DNA of 10,801 nucleotides, taken from contig JBGSUE010000023.1 in assembly GCA_041753515.1 (NCBI GenBank), positions 1 to 10,801 of the forward strand, given 5' to 3'. The stretch comes from JBGSUE01 sp041753515 (GTDB lineage Bacteria > Patescibacteriota > Microgenomatia > UBA10105 > UBA927). Position 1 is the first letter of the stretch; every line of letters starts with the position of its first letter. The position numbers and the translations under genes were made by a program. The notes below the pieces were generated by a model. It was given only the letters and a program-made list of their open reading frames with translations, had not been told where the DNA came from and searched no databases. This document shows positions 6,723-10,801 of this stretch, piece by piece.

Positions 6723-7296
6723 CCAGTTTTTTATTATCCAGACTCCTCCAAAGAAGAAGCGAAGCGTATGATCGGTAGGGTTTCCAGACACCAGAAATTG
6801 TGTAAATATTTGCTTTTGCGCCGTACAGATTTTTGATGGCTCGGATAAGTCCGGCATCGTTTGGAGCAAAAACGTCTGGGCGGCCCAATGAAAAAATCAG
6901 AAACATCTGCGCCGTCCACTCACCGATGCCTTTAATTGCGATTAACTCATGTATGATTTCCTCATCCGTCATGTCCGGAAATTTTTTCGGGATCACATGA
7001 TTAGTGGAAAACGCATCGGCTATATTTTTTATATACCTGGCTTTTGAATTTGAAATACCTGAACTTCTGAGTTTTTCGTGCTCAGCTGCAATGACATTTT
7101 CCGGGGTTACTTTTTCAAGAACGAGTATAAGTCTCTTCCAAATCGTATCGGCGGCCTTAATAGATAACTGCTGACTGACGATTGATTCAAGTAGTGACTC
7201 AAAATAGTTTGTTTGCGGGATAAGATGAATGACGCCATGCGACTCAATCAGCTTTTTCATCACAGGATCGCGGGACAGCACCCGTTTTGCATTCAT
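6700..7296 (-). CDS. alkA: AlkA-type DNA-3-methyladenine glycosylase (HhH-GPD family)
   Basis: 198 residues from the ATG at 7296. It removes alkylated bases from DNA as the first step of base excision repair. Seen: SIVSQQLSIKAAD (38-50), the helix-hairpin-helix IAIKGIGEWTAQMFL (119-133), the Gly-Pro-Asp region LGRPDVFAPND with probable catalytic Asp147, and VWKPYRSYASLLLWRSLD (170-187). This is the short form without the extra N-terminal domain of E. coli AlkA. The frame stays open up to a start at 7413, but those 39 residues look non-coding and would overlap rpsG, so 7296 is chosen; a weak GAAGAG lies 9 bases before it. The last residues (about 191-198) and the TGA stop are encoded by the palindromic repeat, so the original C-terminus was probably altered. 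The gene is about 110 bases downstream of rpsG, so it may have its own promoter. Confidence 0.9.
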   Translation of the reverse strand: MNAKRVLSRDPVMKKLIESHGVIHLIPQTNYFESLLESIVSQQLSIKAADTIWKRLILVLEKVTPENVIAAEHEKLRSSGISNSKARYIKNIADAFSTNHVIPKKFPDMTDEEIIHELIAIKGIGEWTAQMFLIFSLGRPDVFAPNDAGLIRAIKNLYGAKANIYTISGVWKPYRSYASLLLWRSLDNKKLDAESSSA

Positions 7297-7332
7297 ACTT
7301 AATATCTCTTCGCCAAATGGGAAAGGATAAAG

Positions 7333-7361
7333 ATAATCGAATCTGATGCAATGAGTATCAA
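7333..7361 (-). promoter_or_regulatory. Weak candidate promoter for alkA
   Basis: Minus strand TTGATA (7356-7361), 17-base spacer, GATTAT (7333-7338), 36 bases before the ATG at 7296. The -35 box is 5 of 6 and the -10 box only 4 of 6 to consensus. It lies in the 110-base gap between rpsG and alkA. Apart from a T-run right after the rpsG stop there is no clear terminator here, so read-through from the ribosomal unit remains possible. Confidence 0.3.
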
Positions 7362-7406
7362 TCGTTTCAGAAATTCCATAAGCAGACCGGATGCAGGAAA
7401 AAATTA

Positions 7407-7883
7407 TTACCAACGGAAATGGGCAAAAGCTTTATTTGCTTCGGCCATGCGGTGGACCGTATCACGCTTTTTAATCGCTTCGCCGATACCGGCTGCCGCA
7501 TCGATAAGTTCTGCAGCCAGTTTTTTATCATACGTTTTGTATTCCTTATTTGACCGCTTGTTGGCAAAAAGAACGAGCCAACGGATTGCGAGTGATACCC
7601 GGCGGTCACCCCGCACTTCGATGGGAACCTGATACGATGCACCGCCGACTCGTCGGGGACGCACTTCAATTTTTGGACCTACATTATTGATGGCAGTCTC
7701 AAATACCTTTATCGGATCCTCACCTTTTTCCTTAATTGCATCCAGTGCCTTATAAACCAGATTCTCAGCAGTATTTTTTTTACCGCTTTGCATAACACGG
7801 TTGATAAACCGCGACACAACACGGTTTCCGTATACCTGGTCCGGTTCTGATAATGGTTTAGTTATTCTTCCTGTTCTTGGCAT
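7407..7883 (-). CDS. rpsG: 30S ribosomal protein S7
   Basis: 158 residues, the normal bacterial length. S7 binds the 3' major domain of 16S rRNA, starts assembly of the 30S head and touches tRNA at the E site. Seen: the basic N-terminus MPRTGRI, FINRVMQSGKKNTAENLVY (27-45), NVGPKIEVRPRRVGGASYQV (67-86), the rRNA-binding core, and RRVSLAIRWL (94-103). The C-terminal helix ends at HFRW. It starts 9 bases after the rpsL stop without a Shine-Dalgarno sequence. In most bacteria fusA follows; here the next gene is alkA, so the str operon is broken after S7. Confidence 0.98.
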   Translation of the reverse strand: MPRTGRITKPLSEPDQVYGNRVVSRFINRVMQSGKKNTAENLVYKALDAIKEKGEDPIKVFETAINNVGPKIEVRPRRVGGASYQVPIEVRGDRRVSLAIRWLVLFANKRSNKEYKTYDKKLAAELIDAAAGIGEAIKKRDTVHRMAEANKAFAHFRW

Positions 7884-7892
7884 AGATACTAA

Positions 7893-8333
7893 TTAATTTG
7901 CTTTTGCGGTAACCGGACCGGAACCTCCTCCTGCTTTGGCTCCGTACCGGCTCCTACCCTGTTTACGGTTGGCTACTCCGCTCATGTCATATTTTCCGCG
8001 TACGATATGATATTTGACTCCAGGAAGATCGGGTACTCTTCCCCCCCGAACCAACACTATCGCATGTTCTGATAACTCATGCCCGATACCGGGAATGTAT
8101 GCCGTCACTTCCTGTTTATTGGAAAGTCTCACGCGCGCAACTTTCCGTAGTGCAGAATTCGGTTTTTTCGGGGTCATGGTTTTTACCAATGTTACGACAC
8201 CGCGTTTAAATGGCGCTATCAGGTGTTTTGTTTGTCGATCTTTGGCATTAAAAAATTTACGAAGTGCAGTTGCTTTCACTTTCTTCGATTTTTTTCTTCT
8301 CCCATTTCTGATTAATTGATTTATTGTCGGCAT
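7893..8333 (-). CDS. rpsL: 30S ribosomal protein S12 with a 13-residue internal insertion
   Basis: 146 residues. S12 lies at the decoding centre and controls accuracy. Seen: MPTINQLIRNGRRKK, TPKKPNSALRKVARVRL (54-70), VTAYIPGIGHEL, VRGGRVPDLPGVKYHIVRG (95-113) and a Gly-rich basic tail. Compared with E. coli S12 there are 13 extra residues between Leu24 and Lys43-Arg44-Gly45, in place of the short EACPQ linker. With that offset, Lys56 matches E. coli Lys43 (kept) and Pro101 matches E. coli Lys88, a position where substitutions give streptomycin resistance. Asp102, matching the beta-methylthiolated Asp89, is kept. It starts 4 bases after the rpoC stop with no Shine-Dalgarno sequence. Confidence 0.98.
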   Translation of the reverse strand: MPTINQLIRNGRRKKSKKVKATALRKFFNAKDRQTKHLIAPFKRGVVTLVKTMTPKKPNSALRKVARVRLSNKQEVTAYIPGIGHELSEHAIVLVRGGRVPDLPGVKYHIVRGKYDMSGVANRKQGRSRYGAKAGGGSGPVTAKAN

Positions 8334-8337
8334 ATAT

Positions 8338-10801
8338 TTACTCTGACTGAATTTTTGCCCGTTCGGGCGATACGGGAATCAACCGTCCGATTATAACGTT
8401 TTCCTTGAGTCCTAGCAATTTATCTTCTTTTCCTGCAAGCGCAGCATCGGTAAGAACATTTGTCGTTTCCTGAAATGATGCCGCTGACAACCAAGATTCT
8501 GTATAAAGAGACGCTCGTGTAATTCCCAAAACTACAATCTGTGCTGTGGCTGGTTCTCCACCGCTTGCCAGTACTTTTGCATTTTCTTCCTGAAATCGTG
8601 ATCTGTCCACAAGCTCTCCCGGAAGCATAAGCGTATCCCCTGAACTATCGATTCTCACTTTATCGCTCATCTTTCGCACAATGACCTCAAAATGTTTATC
8701 TGCGATAATGATACCCTGCATCTCATAGACGCGTTGTATTTCCGTAATGAGATACTTTTGTGCTCCCCTCATGCCGCGTACCTGCAGCACTTCCTTGATA
8801 TCAAGATTTCCGTTTGCCAACTGTTCACCTGCTGCCACCACATCACCTTCTTTTACCCGCAATTCACTCGTCAGCGGTATCGAATACTCACGCTCTTCTA
8901 CTGGTTTCATCGTAGTATTGCGGATTCTTATTTGAAATCCCTGATCCGATTCAACCACCTCAACTTTTCCTGAAATTTCACTGATTGGCGAGAGGTTTCT
9001 GGGATTTCGTACTTCAAATAATTCCTCAACCCGCGGAAGACCCTGCGTAACGTCAAGTCCAACTATACCCCCCGCATGCCTGACCCTCATTGTTAATTGG
9101 GTGCCTGGTTCGCCGATGGATTGAGCGGCAATCACTCCGACCGGCATACCCAATTCTACAATATTCGTTGTGGAAAAATCCCGTCCATAACACTTTGCAC
9201 ACAAACCCTGCGGGGCATTGCACGTTATAGGAGACCGAACAAAAACAGATTCGACTCCCGATTCCTCGATTATTTGTGCAATATCATGAGTAATCTCATC
9301 GTTTCGCTGAACTATTACTTTTTTACCTCCAGGTACAAAAACATCCTGCGCTGCAAACCTTCCGATAATTCGGCTCGAAAATACTGCCTGCCGGTCTTCT
9401 TTCTTGGATATTTCAAATCCTTCTTCCGTCTCACAGTCTTCCATACGGATTATCATATCGTGAGCCACATCGACAAGCCGTCGTGTTAAATACCCGGCAT
9501 CTGCTGTTTTAAGTGCTGAATCAGTTAATCCTTTTCGTGATCCGCGGGTACTGGTTACATATTCAAAAATGGATAATCCTTCACGATAATTGCTTTTTGT
9601 TGGAAGCTCTACAATTTTACCTAAAGGATCAACAACGAGGCCTTTAATTGCACACAGTTGTTTCAACTGGTCTTTAGAAGCGCGTGCTCCTCCTGAATCA
9701 ATAATCATCTTAACGGGATTTGTTTCTGAAAGATTTTCCCATGTTTTGTCTGCAATATTCTCAGTAATATCTATCCAAACTTCATTGGACAATCGTCTCT
9801 TTTCATCCAACGTTATCAAACCCTGAAAATAATTGTCCTCAATTTCTTTCACTTTATCTTCAGCCAACCTTATGAGGTCATTTTTATTATCAATGGCTTT
9901 ATTGTCAAAAACCGAAACGGAAAGACCGCCGCACAATGTCGACCCCCAGAAACCGATGTTTTTAATATCATCAATAAGGGCAACGACCTCTTCCTTTGAG
10001 ACCACAGCCATTGCTTGGGTAATGATCTGTTTAATTGAGGCCGCTTTCACCGGTGCATTGATATACCTGAGAACTGGTGGTAATTTTTCATTAAACATGA
10101 GTCGTCCTACTGTTGTCGTTATGAGTTTTCCGTCGTAGGAAACTCGAATGAGTGTCCGCAGATCAACGGACCCATTCTGATATGCATACATTGCTTCGGT
10201 AAGCCCGGAAAAGTGATGCATTTTTTCTTCTATCACATTTTGTGATGCCGGATCGACAGTAGTAATATAATAACAACCTATCACCATTTCCTTATTTGGA
10301 ACTGTAATTGGAGAACCGTCAGCAGGCTTAAGAAGATTATGTGTCGGAAGCATAAGTTCTTTTGCTTCCTGTTGGCTCTCCTTGGACAAAGGAATATGAA
10401 CTGCCATCTGATCTCCGTCGAAATCCGCATTGTATCCTGCACAAATGCACGGGTGAATCCTGATTGCGGCCCCTTCAATAAGAATCGGATAAAATGACTG
10501 AATTCCAAGTTTATGAAGCGTCGGTGCCCGATTAAGTAAAACCGGATGATTTTTAGTAATTTCTTCCAGAATATCAAATACTTCCGGTGTTCGTTTATCC
10601 AAAACATTCTTTGCATTTTTTACATTCGGTGCAATCCCACGGACAATTAGCTCACGCAGTACAAATGGTTTAAACATTTCAAGTGCCATATCTTTAGGAA
10701 TACCGCATTGGGTGAGATTCAGTTCCGGCCCAACCACAATAACAGAACGGCCGGAATAATCTACACGTTTCCCCAGGAGATTTTGCCTGAACCTTCCCTG
10801 C
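8338..10801 (-). CDS. rpoC: DNA-directed RNA polymerase subunit beta' (5' part outside the window)
   Basis: 820 C-terminal residues, open to the right edge; the first visible residues are QGRFRQNLLGKRVDYSGRS, an internal conserved block, so no start is present here. Catalytic subunit of RNA polymerase. Seen: the active-site NADFDGDQ (visible 124-131, three metal-binding Asp), the second zinc site with Cys456, Cys527, Cys534 and Cys537 (same spacing as E. coli 888/895/898), GVIAAQSIGEPGTQLTMR before the trigger loop, and TQGLPRVEELFE. The large trigger-loop insertion of E. coli is absent, since GLDVTQGLPRV follows at once, as in Gram-positive and Thermus enzymes. Odd: the trigger loop reads MRVRHAGG (571-578), so the usual Thr-Phe pair (E. 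coli 934-935) is Val-Arg. It is the first visible gene of the rpoC-rpsL-rpsG unit. Confidence 0.98.
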   Translation of the reverse strand, partial: QGRFRQNLLGKRVDYSGRSVIVVGPELNLTQCGIPKDMALEMFKPFVLRELIVRGIAPNVKNAKNVLDKRTPEVFDILEEITKNHPVLLNRAPTLHKLGIQSFYPILIEGAAIRIHPCICAGYNADFDGDQMAVHIPLSKESQQEAKELMLPTHNLLKPADGSPITVPNKEMVIGCYYITTVDPASQNVIEEKMHHFSGLTEAMYAYQNGSVDLRTLIRVSYDGKLITTTVGRLMFNEKLPPVLRYINAPVKAASIKQIITQAMAVVSKEEVVALIDDIKNIGFWGSTLCGGLSVSVFDNKAIDNKNDLIRLAEDKVKEIEDNYFQGLITLDEKRRLSNEVWIDITENIADKTWENLSETNPVKMIIDSGGARASKDQLKQLCAIKGLVVDPLGKIVELPTKSNYREGLSIFEYVTSTRGSRKGLTDSALKTADAGYLTRRLVDVAHDMIIRMEDCETEEGFEISKKEDRQAVFSSRIIGRFAAQDVFVPGGKKVIVQRNDEITHDIAQIIEESGVESVFVRSPITCNAPQGLCAKCYGRDFSTTNIVELGMPVGVIAAQSIGEPGTQLTMRVRHAGGIVGLDVTQGLPRVEELFEVRNPRNLSPISEISGKVEVVESDQGFQIRIRNTTMKPVEEREYSIPLTSELRVKEGDVVAAGEQLANGNLDIKEVLQVRGMRGAQKYLITEIQRVYEMQGIIIADKHFEVIVRKMSDKVRIDSSGDTLMLPGELVDRSRFQEENAKVLASGGEPATAQIVVLGITRASLYTESWLSAASFQETTNVLTDAALAGKEDKLLGLKENVIIGRLIPVSPERAKIQSE

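Noticed and set aside
6645..6869. 74-residue minus-strand open frame containing LNQVQHD and NLFRDL
   Set aside because: It is the false translation of the palindromic repeat plus an alternative frame of alkA; such ORFs are common wherever this repeat occurs.
7297..7413. Longer N-terminus for the glycosylase starting at 7413
   Set aside because: It would overlap the rpsG stop, and the extra 39 residues do not resemble the family; the ATG at 7296 begins the conserved part.
8041..8047. Run of seven C (G on the coding strand) inside rpsL as a frameshift site
   Set aside because: The S12 frame is intact on both sides (VRGGRV), with no sign of a shifted product.

Overview
The window is a stretch of bacterial chromosome with every supportable gene on the minus strand, so it reads right to left. 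The gene order rpoC-rpsL-rpsG, small tightly packed genes, an S12 protein with an internal insertion, an RNA polymerase trigger loop with unusual residues, near absence of Shine-Dalgarno sequences and a dispersed palindromic repeat all suggest a Candidate Phyla Radiation (Patescibacteria) genome, perhaps of the Microgenomates type. The lineage is an inference. TGA clearly works as a stop codon (CapA-family gene, the small Cys gene, alkA), so this is not a lineage that reads TGA as glycine.

Right part (7407-10801): the C-terminal 820 residues of RNA polymerase beta' (rpoC, cut by the window edge), then ribosomal proteins S12 (rpsL) and S7 (rpsG), spaced 4 and 9 bases apart as one transcription unit. 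The usual fusA partner does not follow rpsG.

Middle (4654-7296): a cluster related to DNA. It holds an AlkA-type DNA glycosylase whose last residues and stop codon lie inside a triple-hairpin palindromic repeat, a RecB/Cas4-like PD-(D/E)XK nuclease with four cysteines arranged as for an iron-sulfur cluster, and, 3 bases further on, a DUF2130 protein (zinc ribbon, long coiled coil, nuclease-like core).

Left part (1-4642): a good sigma70-type promoter at 4614-4642 drives what looks like an envelope operon. It contains a small membrane-anchored protein with four Cys, a CapA-family protein (ATGA overlap), and a large exported bacterial alpha-2-macroglobulin whose 3' part runs off the left edge. 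The alpha-2-macroglobulin is the most striking item. A complete 129-residue Hint (intein-like) domain sits exactly where the protease bait loop of this family should be, between the bait-region domain and the following macroglobulin domain. It keeps the N-terminal Cys, the TxxH motif and the terminal His-Asn, but has Asn instead of the block-F Asp and Gln as the +1 residue. This points to self-cleavage or non-canonical splicing rather than normal protein splicing. No stretch longer than 300 bases lacks a gene.
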